Below, piece after piece: positions 38,346 through 47,406 of a stretch of 64,000 bases of DNA (positions are counted from its first letter, which is position 1; each line of letters begins with the position of its first letter). Both the position numbers and the translations under genes were made by a program. The notes below the pieces were generated by a model. That model saw only the letters and a list, made by a program, of their open reading frames with translations, ran no database searches and was not told the DNA's origin. Source of the DNA: Candidatus Zixiibacteriota bacterium (lineage in GTDB: Bacteria > RBG-13-66-14 > B26-G2 > WVWN01); NCBI GenBank assembly GCA_030613505.1, contig JAUWLW010000008.1, positions 10,410 to 74,409 of the forward strand, read 5' to 3'.

Positions 38346-39104
38346 ATGGGTAAGGTACTTTTAATTTATTTTATATTAGCTATTACGCCGGCCGCCGCCC
38401 TCGCTGTTTTAGGCGAAGTAGTAAATTCTTTCCCCGCGCCCGACGAAAAGCCGCGGGCTCTCGCCCGAAGCCCGGAATCCCTTTTCGTTTATTGCTACAC
38501 CTGGGGCGATAATATCTGGCGTCTAAACCCAACCAACGGGTCGGTCGTCAGCTCGTTTCCGTCGCCGTTCGGCGTCTTTACTACCGGCCTAAGCTATTCG
38601 TGGGGCGGGAACCTATGGATCGGTAACTGGTATAATAACTACGTATATAGATGTGCCGCGTCTAACGGGAGTATATATGGTTCGTGGTATGCAGGCCACA
38701 AACCCCGAGGTTTGGCTGTTGAATGCGCAGGCGACGGGGGCTTTAACCCGCGAGCCATATTTTCGTCGGACACCAGCCCACGGTACGTTTGGCGTCACGA
38801 CCTAACGAGCGGGAGAATCTACTCGAGCTTTAAACCTGGCGCACACATCTTAGACATTGCGTGGGATTGGCGGAACAAAGTCGTTTGGGGCGGGTACTCG
38901 TCGACTATTTACGGGTACCGTACCGCCGGGGCTACCGTTTTCTCTTTCCCCTCCCCCGGCACCTCGCCATACGGCTTTGCTTATTACGCGGAACATTTGT
39001 ACGTAGCGACTTACGAGAAGAATTTTATATGGCAAATACATTGCCCCCGCTTTGAACCCGTAACCCCGTCGTCAATAGGTAAAATTCGGACTTTGTATAA
39101 ATAG
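38346..39104 (+). CDS. Secreted protein, propeller-like, with shared C-terminal tag (paralog 2)
   Basis: 252 residues, 6 bases after paralog 1. Signal peptide (LLIYFILAITPAAALA), then repeats of about 45 residues of the form W.LNPTNGSVVSSFPSPFG, YRCAASNGSIYGSW and WRHDLTSGRIYSSF, a propeller-type pattern in which each blade ends in a serine-phenylalanine strand. The C-terminus is VTPSSIGKIRTLYK. It appears to be a distant paralog of the gene before it. No enzyme motif is visible. Confidence 0.72.
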   Translation: MGKVLLIYFILAITPAAALAVLGEVVNSFPAPDEKPRALARSPESLFVYCYTWGDNIWRLNPTNGSVVSSFPSPFGVFTTGLSYSWGGNLWIGNWYNNYVYRCAASNGSIYGSWYAGHKPRGLAVECAGDGGFNPRAIFSSDTSPRYVWRHDLTSGRIYSSFKPGAHILDIAWDWRNKVVWGGYSSTIYGYRTAGATVFSFPSPGTSPYGFAYYAEHLYVATYEKNFIWQIHCPRFEPVTPSSIGKIRTLYK

Positions 39105-39147
39105 GCCTGATTAAAAATTCCCTAGCGGAGCTCCTAAACCCAAGCTA

Positions 39148-40368
39148 TCATCGAGTACTTTTATCCGTTCGCTCAACGTGGATATAGAACTCGGGCCTCG
39201 TGGGGGTACCGAAGATGCGAAGCTCGGCGACGCCTACGCCGGCGTAACTGACGCGGACCTCCCCCACGAACATATTCACGAGGTTTTGCAGCGTCATATT
39301 TTCAGAACGGAACGTTAGCTCGAGCGACAACTTCGACGCGCTCCCGCCGAAGTGCCACCGCGCCTCCGCGGCCCGGCACGAACCCTCGTCGACCGTGAAG
39401 TCCGCGTTGTGGAGCGTGAATTGGAAGTTAACGTCCTCCAGCCGGACCTGTACGTTGTCCGGCGCGAGGATTAGGTTGCCGTGGCTCAGCCGGCCCGTTG
39501 CGCGGTGGTCGAGCTTGCCACGCCCCCACGTCAACGTCCCCTCGAACGTCAAAATACCCTCGGCCTCAAGCAGGTACCCGGGCTTCCCCACCCACGGCAG
39601 GACGTTAACCACCTCCACAGCCTCCACGCGGTACTTCGCCGAGCCTTCCTTGGTTACGAAAGAATGGCCCGCGGAGAACTCGAAAGAGCGCTGCCGCGTC
39701 GTTTTCCCTTTGAGCGACGTTTCTATTTCTTCGTCTGAAATACGCCCGCCGACGTCGACGTCGCGTAGTATTATGGTATCGCCGGCGTCGCCGCGAAAGA
39801 CAACGCGCCCCCGCGTTGCCGCGAACTCGAAATCGAACGGTGCCCGCTTCCCCTTTCGCGGCTTCGCTTCCCCGGCCTCACCCACTGCCGTGTTAACCGC
39901 CGGCGCGGGGGCGGCCGGTGCAGCAGGCGACGGTAATACGGCCCCCGGTAATACCGCGGCCCCGCTGCCCTCACCCGCCGCCGTTCCCCAAGGCTTCCGC
40001 AATACCGGCCGGCTTAACTTTAACGGATAGAGGTATATAGTATATTCTTCCGTAGTAACTTCCTTAACTAAGCGAGCGTCGAACCGCAACAGAAGAACCG
40101 CCGACGGCCGGAGTTTTACGCGGACGCGCGACGCCTCGCCGCTTATAAATGAACGCGGCCTTTTAACGAAAACCAGGTCGCGAACCTCGACGCCCAACGG
40201 GAATACGTACCTCACCGCGCCTATGGTTACAAAGTCCCCGAAACGTTCCGTTATGGCTTCGCCGACGCGCCGGGGCAGCCATACGTTCAATAGCCGGTAG
40301 CCGACGAGCGCCGCGACCGCGACGAAGAATAGAACGACGAAGCCGATGGATGCCCTTTTGGCGCTCAC
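39148..40368 (-). CDS. AsmA-like envelope protein
   Basis: 406 residues with an N-terminal membrane anchor (SIGFVVLFFVAVAALVGYRLL), a first beta-rich segment (AVRYVFPLGVEVRDLVF), a Pro/Ala-rich linker at about 120-160 and a long beta-rich part with FEGTLTWGRGKLDHRATG and AELRIFGTPTRPEFYI at the end, the pattern of the AsmA/TamB/DUF748 group thought to move lipids across the periplasm. Sequence similarity is diffuse, so the call is by architecture. Its GTG start overlaps the uvrC stop by 4 bases (GTGA). Confidence 0.6.
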   Translation of the reverse strand: MSAKRASIGFVVLFFVAVAALVGYRLLNVWLPRRVGEAITERFGDFVTIGAVRYVFPLGVEVRDLVFVKRPRSFISGEASRVRVKLRPSAVLLLRFDARLVKEVTTEEYTIYLYPLKLSRPVLRKPWGTAAGEGSGAAVLPGAVLPSPAAPAAPAPAVNTAVGEAGEAKPRKGKRAPFDFEFAATRGRVVFRGDAGDTIILRDVDVGGRISDEEIETSLKGKTTRQRSFEFSAGHSFVTKEGSAKYRVEAVEVVNVLPWVGKPGYLLEAEGILTFEGTLTWGRGKLDHRATGRLSHGNLILAPDNVQVRLEDVNFQFTLHNADFTVDEGSCRAAEARWHFGGSASKLSLELTFRSENMTLQNLVNMFVGEVRVSYAGVGVAELRIFGTPTRPEFYIHVERTDKSTR

Positions 40369-42173
40369 GGTTCCCCTTTCCGTGCCCCGTGCAGATAATC
40401 GAAGAGAGCTTGCGCCGCGCGCGTCGTCATCTTGGGCGCCCGCACCAGCTCGTCTACGGATGCCGACATAATTTTCTCTACTGAGCCGAAATGCCTGAGC
40501 AACGCCTTCTTCCGCGTCGGACCTATCCCCTCGACCTCGTCGAGTATCGACTTGGAAGCCGCGCGGGCGCGTACTTTTCTATGGTACTCCACGGCAAAGC
40601 GGTGCGCTTCGTCGCGCACTCGCGCCAGGAACAAAGTCGCCGCTTCGCTTATGGCCGCGGCCTGCCGGCTCCCGCGAACGAAAAGGCGGTCGGGGTCCTT
40701 GGCGAAGGCCGCTACCTTTTGTCCCTCGAAACCCGCCTCCGCGACGGCTCGAGCCGCCGCGGTTAATTGATTAAGGCCACCGTCAACCAGGAAAAAGTCC
40801 GGCGGTTGGTCATCCCCTCTCTTTACCCGAGCGAACCGCCTTTTAGTAACTTCAGCGATGGCGGCCAGATCGTCCTGGCCCGGGACGGTCCGGATGCGAT
40901 AGCGTCGGTACGAGCTTTTATCGGGTACGCCGGCGTCGAAAACCACCAAACTCCCCACGACCGACTTAGGCCCGGTATTCGATATGTCCACCATCTCGAA
41001 CCGGCCCGGCGGCTCAGCCGATGCCGTCGCGGCGCCCAATTCCTCGAAAACCGCCGCCAATTCTCCCCGGCGAGCCTTGGACAATTCGGAAGCCTCGATA
41101 AAATACTCCAAGTTCTTAGCGGCGACGCCAACCAGATGGGCGTACTCGCCCCACCGCGGCACGACTATTCCAACGACGCCGCCCCTCTTTTCCGCCAGCG
41201 ACGCCGCTAAAACGCTCCGCCCCGAGAAACTCCGCGCCACGGCTATTTTCGGCGGTACCTCGGCTCCCGCGCCGTAGTGGCTAAGTAAAAATTGCTCCAG
41301 CGGATTGCCGGCGGGCGCGTCGACCTTTACCGCCACCCGATCCACCAAACGGCCCTCGCGGACCCGCAGCACGACGCCGTACAGCTTCCCCGCCCTTACC
41401 TCACAGGATACCGCGTCCACGTTCGTGTTCTTCCGGGCAACGGCGTACTGTTCCGCGACGGCGCGGTTCAACCCCCGTATTACGTCCCGCCACTTCGCCG
41501 CTTCCTCGAACGAGAGGGCCGCCGCCGCGGCCGCCATCCTCTTCTCGAGCTCGCGTATGACGCCGGCTCGCCGACCGGTGACGAATTTTACCGCTTTCTC
41601 GAGCAAGGCCGCATAATCCTCCACCGAGACGGCCCCCGCACACGGGCCGATACAGATGCCGATCTCATAATCGAGGCACGGACGGCGGGGCGCCTTGCGG
41701 TCGAGGTCGTACTTACACGTCCGCAGGCTGAAGGCGCGGTTGGTCAACGCCACGGTCCGCCTGACGGCCTTCGCGTCCGTAAAAGGGCCGACGTAGCGAC
41801 CCGTGCGCTCGTCGCGGGCTTCCCGCGTCAAAAATACGCGCGGGAACCTCTCCTTCGTAATTTTTATATAAGGAAAGCCGTGGATGCTGACGTTATACTT
41901 GGGGCGGTATTTATTAATGAGGTTCATCTCGAGCAAGAGGGCTTCCGTTTCGTTGGCGGTCAACACTAGTTCGACGTCGGTAGCGCGTTTCAGCATAGCC
42001 ACGGTTTTGGGGTTCCCTAACCTCTTCCCGCTAAAATATTGATTCAACCTCTTGCGCAACGACTTAGCCTTCCCCACGTATAACGGCTTGCCGCGGCCTT
42101 TGAATATATAACAGCCCGCCTCGTCCGGGACTTCATCCATCCTTTCTCTTAAATGTTTTAACGCGTACTCCAT
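40365..42173 (-). CDS. uvrC: Excinuclease ABC subunit C
   Basis: The dual-incision nuclease of excision repair, 602 residues. N-terminal GIY-YIG domain (GCYIFKGRGKPLYVGKAKSL, about 20-39), Cys cluster (CKYDLDRKAPRRPCLDYEIG), UvrB-binding UVR segment (LEKRMAAAAAALSFEEAAKW, about 210), RNase H-like endonuclease domain (MVDISNTGPKSVVGSLVVF) and C-terminal helix-hairpin-helix (LDEVEGIGPTRKKALLRHFG). The domain order is complete. uvrA is at the start of the window; uvrB is not seen. Confidence 0.97.
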   Translation of the reverse strand: MEYALKHLRERMDEVPDEAGCYIFKGRGKPLYVGKAKSLRKRLNQYFSGKRLGNPKTVAMLKRATDVELVLTANETEALLLEMNLINKYRPKYNVSIHGFPYIKITKERFPRVFLTREARDERTGRYVGPFTDAKAVRRTVALTNRAFSLRTCKYDLDRKAPRRPCLDYEIGICIGPCAGAVSVEDYAALLEKAVKFVTGRRAGVIRELEKRMAAAAAALSFEEAAKWRDVIRGLNRAVAEQYAVARKNTNVDAVSCEVRAGKLYGVVLRVREGRLVDRVAVKVDAPAGNPLEQFLLSHYGAGAEVPPKIAVARSFSGRSVLAASLAEKRGGVVGIVVPRWGEYAHLVGVAAKNLEYFIEASELSKARRGELAAVFEELGAATASAEPPGRFEMVDISNTGPKSVVGSLVVFDAGVPDKSSYRRYRIRTVPGQDDLAAIAEVTKRRFARVKRGDDQPPDFFLVDGGLNQLTAAARAVAEAGFEGQKVAAFAKDPDRLFVRGSRQAAAISEAATLFLARVRDEAHRFAVEYHRKVRARAASKSILDEVEGIGPTRKKALLRHFGSVEKIMSASVDELVRAPKMTTRAAQALFDYLHGARKGEP

Positions 42174-42210
42174 ACCGTATACAACCGCCGTTCACCAGCT
42201 CGACGCTTCC

Positions 42211-43296
42211 CTACCGCGTCAAGCGGCTAAAGATGCCGCGCCGCACGACTTCCTCCGGCGTAAAACGCCGCACGTAGAAGCACCATATCCCCGCAGCGAT
42301 TCCCACCGCGTACCTCAAATGGAACGTCGGGAAAATCGCCAGCGCCTTGAAAAAATCCCGCGAACTCGTCTTGGCCGCCACCGCCACCGACGCTGCGACG
42401 TCCGCTACAAAATACGCCGCCGCCAACGCCCCGCCCGCGAGCCATAAGTACGGCGTAACGAAGCCCCCCGCCGCGGTTAAGGCCAAAGCCGCGAAGAACG
42501 CCGGCGGGACGAGAGGCTTCCAATCTATAAAGCGGCCGTGCTTTCTCGCCACCGCCACCTTCCAAAACGCGTACTGGTTATACTGACGCAACAGCTGCCG
42601 GACCGAACCGCGAACGTAATACTTCGCCCTCATCTTCTGCTTTTGGTAGATTACACCCCCCGCTTGGCGCAGGCGATAGTGGAAGTCGTCGTCCTGGTTG
42701 CGCACCAACGATTCGTCGAAATCGCCCACTCGGTCGAATACGTCCCGCCGCCACACCGGATACAAAACGGCGTCGACCGGCCCCTCGGCGCGGCCCACGC
42801 GAATCGGCGTATTCCCGGTCGCGAATATATTGCTATTAACCGCGGCGACGAGGCGACCCTCCTCGCCCGCGGCGACGCGGTCCACAGGCCCGCCCACGGC
42901 CCATATCTCGGGGTTTCGCTCAAGGGTCTCGACGCCCGTCCTGACGTAGTCCGGCGGGATCTCGGCGTGGGCGTCTACGCGTACGACGTATTCGCCGCGC
43001 GCCGCGGCCACGCCCACCCCCATCGCGCTCCCCGCGAATAAATCGGGATTATCTACCAGCCTAACGCGGGCGTCGCGGGTTGCGATTTCCTTTACTATAT
43101 CGCGCGTGCCGTCGGCGCTCATCCCGTCGACGACGAGGACCTCAAGGCTGTCCGCCGGCCAATCGTTCGCGAGGATGGACCCGACGGCCTTCGCTATGAA
43201 AGCCTCTTCGTTCCGGCAAGGGACTATCGCCGATACCAACGCCGTTCCCCCGCTCGACCGCGGTTCCCGGTCTTTACCGTCGCCTACCTTCTCCAT
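42211..43296 (-). CDS. Family 2 glycosyltransferase (ExoA-like)
   Basis: An inverting glycosyltransferase of 361 residues. GT-A fold motifs: VSAIVPCRNEEAFIAKAV, VLVVDGMSADGTRDIV, the metal-binding DAHAE (a DxD variant) and RNQDDDFHYRLRQ (ED/DD base region followed by QxxRW-like YNQYAFWK). Three or four C-terminal membrane helices. ExoA-type succinoglycan enzymes look like this. The ATG at 43296 is preferred because the alternative ATG at 43326 lies right behind the T-run of a terminator. Probably makes surface polysaccharide; the sugar is unknown. Confidence 0.88.
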   Translation of the reverse strand: MEKVGDGKDREPRSSGGTALVSAIVPCRNEEAFIAKAVGSILANDWPADSLEVLVVDGMSADGTRDIVKEIATRDARVRLVDNPDLFAGSAMGVGVAAARGEYVVRVDAHAEIPPDYVRTGVETLERNPEIWAVGGPVDRVAAGEEGRLVAAVNSNIFATGNTPIRVGRAEGPVDAVLYPVWRRDVFDRVGDFDESLVRNQDDDFHYRLRQAGGVIYQKQKMRAKYYVRGSVRQLLRQYNQYAFWKVAVARKHGRFIDWKPLVPPAFFAALALTAAGGFVTPYLWLAGGALAAAYFVADVAASVAVAAKTSSRDFFKALAIFPTFHLRYAVGIAAGIWCFYVRRFTPEEVVRRGIFSRLTR

Positions 43297-43337
43297 GTCG
43301 TTAAATAATATCAGAACTGGCCGCATCCAAAAAGGGC

Positions 43338-43361
43338 AAAAAAGCCCGGCTTACGCCGGGC
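43338..43361 (-). terminator. Terminator of the transketolase operon
   Basis: Minus strand: GCCCGGC, loop GTAA, GCCGGGC (43361-43344), then TTTTTT. It lies 30 bases past the stop of the transketolase C-terminal gene. Confidence 0.9.
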
Positions 43362-43390
43362 CTTATTACGGTAATGCCGCGTCTCGGGAA

Positions 43391-44377
43391 TTACTTCTTC
43401 ATCTCGATAACTTCTTTGACCTTGGATACGATATTATCCGAGTTCATGCCGTACCTGTCGAGCAACTCTCGCGGGCTGCCCGATTCGCCGAACACGTCCT
43501 CGATACCGACGATGCGCATCGGCACCGGGTGATGTTGGCTAATAACTTCCGCGACGGCGCCGCCCAGGCCGCCGTAAACCTGCGCTTCCTCGGCGGTAAC
43601 TATTGCCCCGCATTCCTTCGCGGCCGTAAGCAACGTATCGACGTCGAGAGGTTTCACGGTGTGGCAGTTTATGACGCGCGCGTCGACGCCCTCCTTCTCG
43701 AGCTTGTCGGCCGCCACCAAAGCCTCGTAGACCAGCGGCCCGCAACCAATTATGGCGACGTCGCCGCCGTCGCGGTAGACCTCCGCCCGGCCCACGGTAA
43801 AAGGCGTCTCCTCCGTCGTTATGACCGGTACGCCTTCCCGGCCGAAACGCAAATATACGGGCCCCTCGTGCGAAGCGGCCCATATCGTCGCCTTCTTGGC
43901 CTCTATGGCGTCCGTCGGCACGACCAACGTCATGCCGGGCAGGACTCGCATTAACGGTATCTCCTCCAGAGATTGGTGCGTCGGCCCGTCGGGCCCCACC
44001 GAGATACCGCCGTGCGCGCCGCCGATCTTAACGTTCAATTCGCCGTAGCATATCGACGTGCGGATCTGGTCCCACGCCCGGCCGGCGACGAAGACGCCGT
44101 ACGTAGTCACGAACGGCACCAGGCCCGTCCGCGACATGCCGCCCGCCTCCGCCAGCATGTCCTGCTCAGCGATGCCGAAATCGACGAATTTCTCGGGGAA
44201 TTTATCGCGTACCCATATGGTCCGGGTCGATTTAGCCAAATCGGCGTCGCACACGACGACGCGGTCGTCGTGCTCGCACAGCCACAACAGGCCGTGGCCG
44301 TAGCCGTCGCGGCTCGGCACCATATCGACGCCCTTGCGGTAATCAACTAAATGTACATCTTCGCGTATGCCGCCCAT
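43391..44377 (-). CDS. Transketolase, C-terminal subunit
   Basis: The pyrimidine-binding and C-terminal parts of a split transketolase, 328 residues. PEKFVDFGIAEQDMLAEAGG carries the Glu that activates thiamine diphosphate; GPDGPTHQSLEEIPLMR and IIGCGPLVYEALVAADKLEK follow. It works with the N-terminal subunit encoded 33 bases upstream to form one active site, moving two-carbon units in the pentose phosphate pathway. SD GAGGAG before the ATG. Confidence 0.95.
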   Translation of the reverse strand: MGGIREDVHLVDYRKGVDMVPSRDGYGHGLLWLCEHDDRVVVCDADLAKSTRTIWVRDKFPEKFVDFGIAEQDMLAEAGGMSRTGLVPFVTTYGVFVAGRAWDQIRTSICYGELNVKIGGAHGGISVGPDGPTHQSLEEIPLMRVLPGMTLVVPTDAIEAKKATIWAASHEGPVYLRFGREGVPVITTEETPFTVGRAEVYRDGGDVAIIGCGPLVYEALVAADKLEKEGVDARVINCHTVKPLDVDTLLTAAKECGAIVTAEEAQVYGGLGGAVAEVISQHHPVPMRIVGIEDVFGESGSPRELLDRYGMNSDNIVSKVKEVIEMKK

Positions 44378-44410
44378 CGTCGTCTCCTCGACTAATATAG
44401 TAAATGATCG

Positions 44411-45277
44411 CTAGCCAACCCAATCGAAATCGTGCTTCTTATATTCTTCCCACGGCGCCGTAAAGCCGAGGTCGGCGAGCGCCTGCTGCACCTGCTCGCC
44501 CTTCTTCGGCGTCGCGCCGTGCCAGTCGGCCAGATTCTCCATGAACGAAACGCCCTTGCCTTTAATGGTATTGGCGATGATCATAGTGGGACGTTTCTTC
44601 TCCAGAAGGAACCGCTGGTAAGCGTACGTCATCTGCCCGAGGTCGTGGCCGTCGATCTCGAATACTTGCCAGTTGAACGCCCGCCACTTATCCGGAAGCG
44701 AATCGAGGCCCATAACCTCCTCCGTATTGCCGTCGATCATCAAGTAATTGCGGTCGCAGATGGCGCAGAGATTGTCGAGGCGGTAGTGGGCCGCCGTCAT
44801 ACCGGCCTCCCATATCGCGCCCTCGTTCTGTTCGCCGTCCCCCGTCAAGACGAAGACGCTGTTGGGCATACCTTGCCGCTTGAGGCCCATGGCGGCGCCG
44901 GCGGCGAGCGAAAGGCCCTGACCCAGCGACCCGGTCGAAAACTCGACGCCGGGGGTTTTCAGACGGTGCGGGTGTCCCTGCAGTATGGAATCCAACTTGC
45001 GCAGCGTCCACAGCGCCTTCCGTGGGAAGTACCCACCGGCGGCTAAAACCGCGTACAAAACCGGGCACGCGTGCCCCTTCGACAGGACGAACCAGTCGCG
45101 CTCTTCCCAATCCGGTTTCTCCGGGTCGTGTTTCAGGATGTTCCAATAGAGCGAGACCAGGACCTCGACCGCCGAGAGCGAACCGCCGGAATGGCCGGAG
45201 CCCGCCTCGGCAAGCATGACCATTATGTCGCGGCGGATCTTACGACTTGTCTCTTCAAGCTCTTTAATTTCGACCAT
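44411..45277 (-). CDS. Transketolase, N-terminal subunit
   Basis: The thiamine-diphosphate-binding half of the split transketolase, 288 residues. GSGHSGGSLSAVEVLVSLYW, LSKGHACPVLYAVLA, GSLGQGLSLAAGAAMG and the GDG...N motif in LTGDGEQNEGAIWEAGMTAA with ICDRN are all present. The start at 45277 (MVEIKELEE) has AGGAG 6-10 bases upstream; the frame is open for 10 more codons but those look non-coding. Split enzymes of this kind are common in anaerobes and archaea. Confidence 0.95.
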   Translation of the reverse strand: MVEIKELEETSRKIRRDIMVMLAEAGSGHSGGSLSAVEVLVSLYWNILKHDPEKPDWEERDWFVLSKGHACPVLYAVLAAGGYFPRKALWTLRKLDSILQGHPHRLKTPGVEFSTGSLGQGLSLAAGAAMGLKRQGMPNSVFVLTGDGEQNEGAIWEAGMTAAHYRLDNLCAICDRNYLMIDGNTEEVMGLDSLPDKWRAFNWQVFEIDGHDLGQMTYAYQRFLLEKKRPTMIIANTIKGKGVSFMENLADWHGATPKKGEQVQQALADLGFTAPWEEYKKHDFDWVG

Positions 45278-45332
45278 AGCCTCTCCTAAATTAAATTGGG
45301 CCAGCAAAGAACGGTTAACGAAACGGGTTCAT

Positions 45333-45361
45333 ATTATATGCGAAAACCCAAACCGCCGCAA
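45333..45361 (-). promoter_or_regulatory. Promoter of the transketolase operon
   Basis: Minus strand: TTGCGG (45356-45361), 17-base spacer, TATAAT (45333-45338), 56 bases before the start. The rest of 45308-45565 holds only this promoter and the terminator at 45494-45528. Confidence 0.75.
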
Positions 45362-45493
45362 GTGAAATTATACACAAATAACCGGTTTTCGCCCGAATAC
45401 CTTAATAGACGACGGGGTCGGTTGCGGCTTTTATAACAAACCTAAGCGGCCCGACGTTCAACCGCATCTTATTAATGAAAACCGTATAACCCG

Positions 45494-45528
45494 AAAAACC
45501 CCCGCCCGGATGCGGCGTCGGGCGGGGG
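45494..45528 (-). terminator. Terminator after the first EB_dh-like lipoprotein gene
   Basis: Minus strand: CCCCCGCCCG pairs with CGGGCGGGGG (45528-45519 and 45508-45499, 10-base loop), followed by TTTTT. Nearly the same hairpin, at 47335-47366, follows the paralog. Confidence 0.85.
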
Positions 45529-45565
45529 TGTTGACGTCAAACGTTCGGTACGGCTCGGGCCCAAC

Positions 45566-47029
45566 TTATCTGCCCGGGTGCGGGTCGAAGAGGCCCAGCA
45601 GGACGTCCTCCTCCGGGTCGATCTTCGTTACGGTCCCTATCTCCCGCATCATCTCGAGCGTGTAGTACCAGTCCTTACCATAGTAGTTTTTCTTGAGCCT
45701 TTCGCCGTTTTCGCCTTCCCACGGTTCGTAATATTCCTGACCCGGAAATTGCCACCGGCAGCGGCAGATTACGTCCGCCACGGAACCGTACGCAGGCTTG
45801 TGAAGGTAACCGGGTATCCGCTCGCCGCCTTCCTTGGGCCAAGGGCTTTCCGGGTCGAACGGGACGGCCGTCGGCTTCCACAGGTACGTAGGCCCGGGCG
45901 GGTTATATACGGGGTCGCCGCTCCAATAGGCCGGGTAGCCGGTAACGCCGCCGTTGGCCTCGGACCCCAATACGCCGGCGTCGAACGTCAGGACTTCGTC
46001 CAGGGATTTCGGGTTGTTATTTGAGCCTACGGGCGGCTTTTTTATCCCTTTGGAGTCGACGTGGCAATCGAAGAGCCAGGCCGAACCCTCCCATCCGCGG
46101 CCGTTGTAGTTGCTCCGCGTCGCGCTGAAATACCAGAAGTCGCAAAAGGCACCCGGGTAATACTTGTCGTAGTACGGGGAGTTTGGGTCGTCGGTATAAA
46201 CCTTCGGCGTGCGGTAGACGACGTCGCCGCCGGCCTTCAAGAGCTCTATCCCCCGGCCCTGGAAGCCGGGGACCGTCTCCACCAGCGCCCAGTCGTAACC
46301 TTCCACATTCGCCGGCGCATGCTCGGCCTTATCTCGGATGCCCTTGTTTTTCGTGTTCCGCAGGAACCACGTCGACCACGCCAACGCGAGCCAGTCCTCG
46401 TGCGACGCCCATGCGCGACCATCTTTAAAACCTTCGCCGGGGGGGATTTCCTTGCCGCCTATCTGATACCAGTAATAATGATGTGTGCCGCCGGGCTCGG
46501 GCGCCGTGCCGTGCTTCTCTCTCGCTTGTACGGGTTGTATGGTGTGGCTCGGGTCTTCCCAACGGAAGAAGAACCAGATCCGCGGCGGGTAGGCGTAAGT
46601 GTAGAGCGCCTTGACCCAAACTTCCTTTACGCCGCTACCCGAGCCGATCATGGGTTTAGTCTTGATGACGGTCCACGGCGTCGTCTCCCATAACCAGTAA
46701 TCGCCGCCCTTGGGGACGCCCTGTTTCGCTTGCTCGGCGACGCCGTCGACGAGCGGGTACTCGTCGTAGACGTACGTTACCGGGACGGCGTTAGGACCGG
46801 AGCCGTCGCCGTTCCAATCCAACGTGCATACCGCGGCGCCGTCGTGGTCCCAACCGTTCGGGTCGTTGCCGTTGCCGTCGCAAACCAACAGCGAGAAGGT
46901 CTGGTCCTTATACTCGACCTTGGGCGGCGTAGGGCCGTTCTCTTCTCCGCATCCGAAAACGAGAAACGCGCCGGCCCCTGCCGCCAAGGCGAAGGCGAGC
47001 GCGAATGCGAAATCTTTATCGAAAGCCAT
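45566..47029 (-). CDS. Ethylbenzene-dehydrogenase-like heme-domain lipoprotein, paralog 1
   Basis: 487 residues. Signal with lipobox VFGC (about residue 27), then a single domain resembling EB_dh, the heme-b-binding gamma-subunit fold of ethylbenzene/DMSO-reductase-type enzymes: VTYVYDEYPLVDGVAEQ, then VWVKALYTYAYPPRIWFFFRW with DPSHT, and near the end RIPGYLHKPAYGSVADVICR followed by DWYYTLEMMREIGT, all in family order. ATG at 47029 chosen for GGGGGTG upstream; a GTG three codons earlier is possible. About 65-70% similar by eye to the paralog at 47407. Probably an outer-surface electron-transfer or heme protein; heme ligands cannot be assigned with certainty. Confidence 0.72.
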   Translation of the reverse strand: MAFDKDFAFALAFALAAGAGAFLVFGCGEENGPTPPKVEYKDQTFSLLVCDGNGNDPNGWDHDGAAVCTLDWNGDGSGPNAVPVTYVYDEYPLVDGVAEQAKQGVPKGGDYWLWETTPWTVIKTKPMIGSGSGVKEVWVKALYTYAYPPRIWFFFRWEDPSHTIQPVQAREKHGTAPEPGGTHHYYWYQIGGKEIPPGEGFKDGRAWASHEDWLALAWSTWFLRNTKNKGIRDKAEHAPANVEGYDWALVETVPGFQGRGIELLKAGGDVVYRTPKVYTDDPNSPYYDKYYPGAFCDFWYFSATRSNYNGRGWEGSAWLFDCHVDSKGIKKPPVGSNNNPKSLDEVLTFDAGVLGSEANGGVTGYPAYWSGDPVYNPPGPTYLWKPTAVPFDPESPWPKEGGERIPGYLHKPAYGSVADVICRCRWQFPGQEYYEPWEGENGERLKKNYYGKDWYYTLEMMREIGTVTKIDPEEDVLLGLFDPHPGR

Positions 47030-47115
47030 CTCCGTCACCCCCTACGGAAAGCTCCCACTTGCCAGAGGAAAGAGTTAAGGAGAAAACCGCTTCCCCCTAC
47101 TCTTTCCCAGCTGCG

Positions 47116-47298
47116 TCAGGCGTTAACCAACCCCACGATCCAGAGCGTGTAGAAGACCGCGATAAGCACGCCCCAGAAGAGAGCCTTCTTGCCTAAGAAC
47201 TTATTCTCTTTGCTTATGGCGCGAAAGATGAAGCCGATGGTGGAGCCGACCCAGCCCAGAAAGCCTATCTCGACCACCGCGGCCCACATGTTGGACAT
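47116..47298 (-). CDS. Small two-helix membrane protein between the EB_dh paralogs
   Basis: 60 residues: ATG at 47298 with GGGAG 9 bases upstream. Two hydrophobic helices (EIGFLGWVGSTIGFIFRAI; ALFWGVLIAVFYTLWIVGLV) joined by a basic loop KENKFLGKK. No family recognised. It lies between the two lipoprotein genes and may be a partner of one of them. Confidence 0.65.
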   Translation of the reverse strand: MSNMWAAVVEIGFLGWVGSTIGFIFRAISKENKFLGKKALFWGVLIAVFYTLWIVGLVNA

Positions 47299-47334
47299 AA
47301 CGAGACTCCCGTTGCTTGTTTACCTTCCGGTAAA

Positions 47335-47366
47335 GCCCCCGCCCGGGTGCGGCGTCGGGCGGGGGC
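47335..47366 (-). terminator. Terminator-like hairpin after the second EB_dh-like gene
   Basis: Minus strand: an 11-bp GC stem (GCCCCCGCCCG with CGGGCGGGGGC) followed by only TTTACC. The stem matches the terminator at 45494-45528 but the U-tract is weak, so it may be leaky and let transcription continue into the small gene and paralog 1. Confidence 0.55.
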
Positions 47367-47406
47367 GTTGACGTCAAACGTTACGTACGGTTCGCTCGAG
47401 CGGCGC

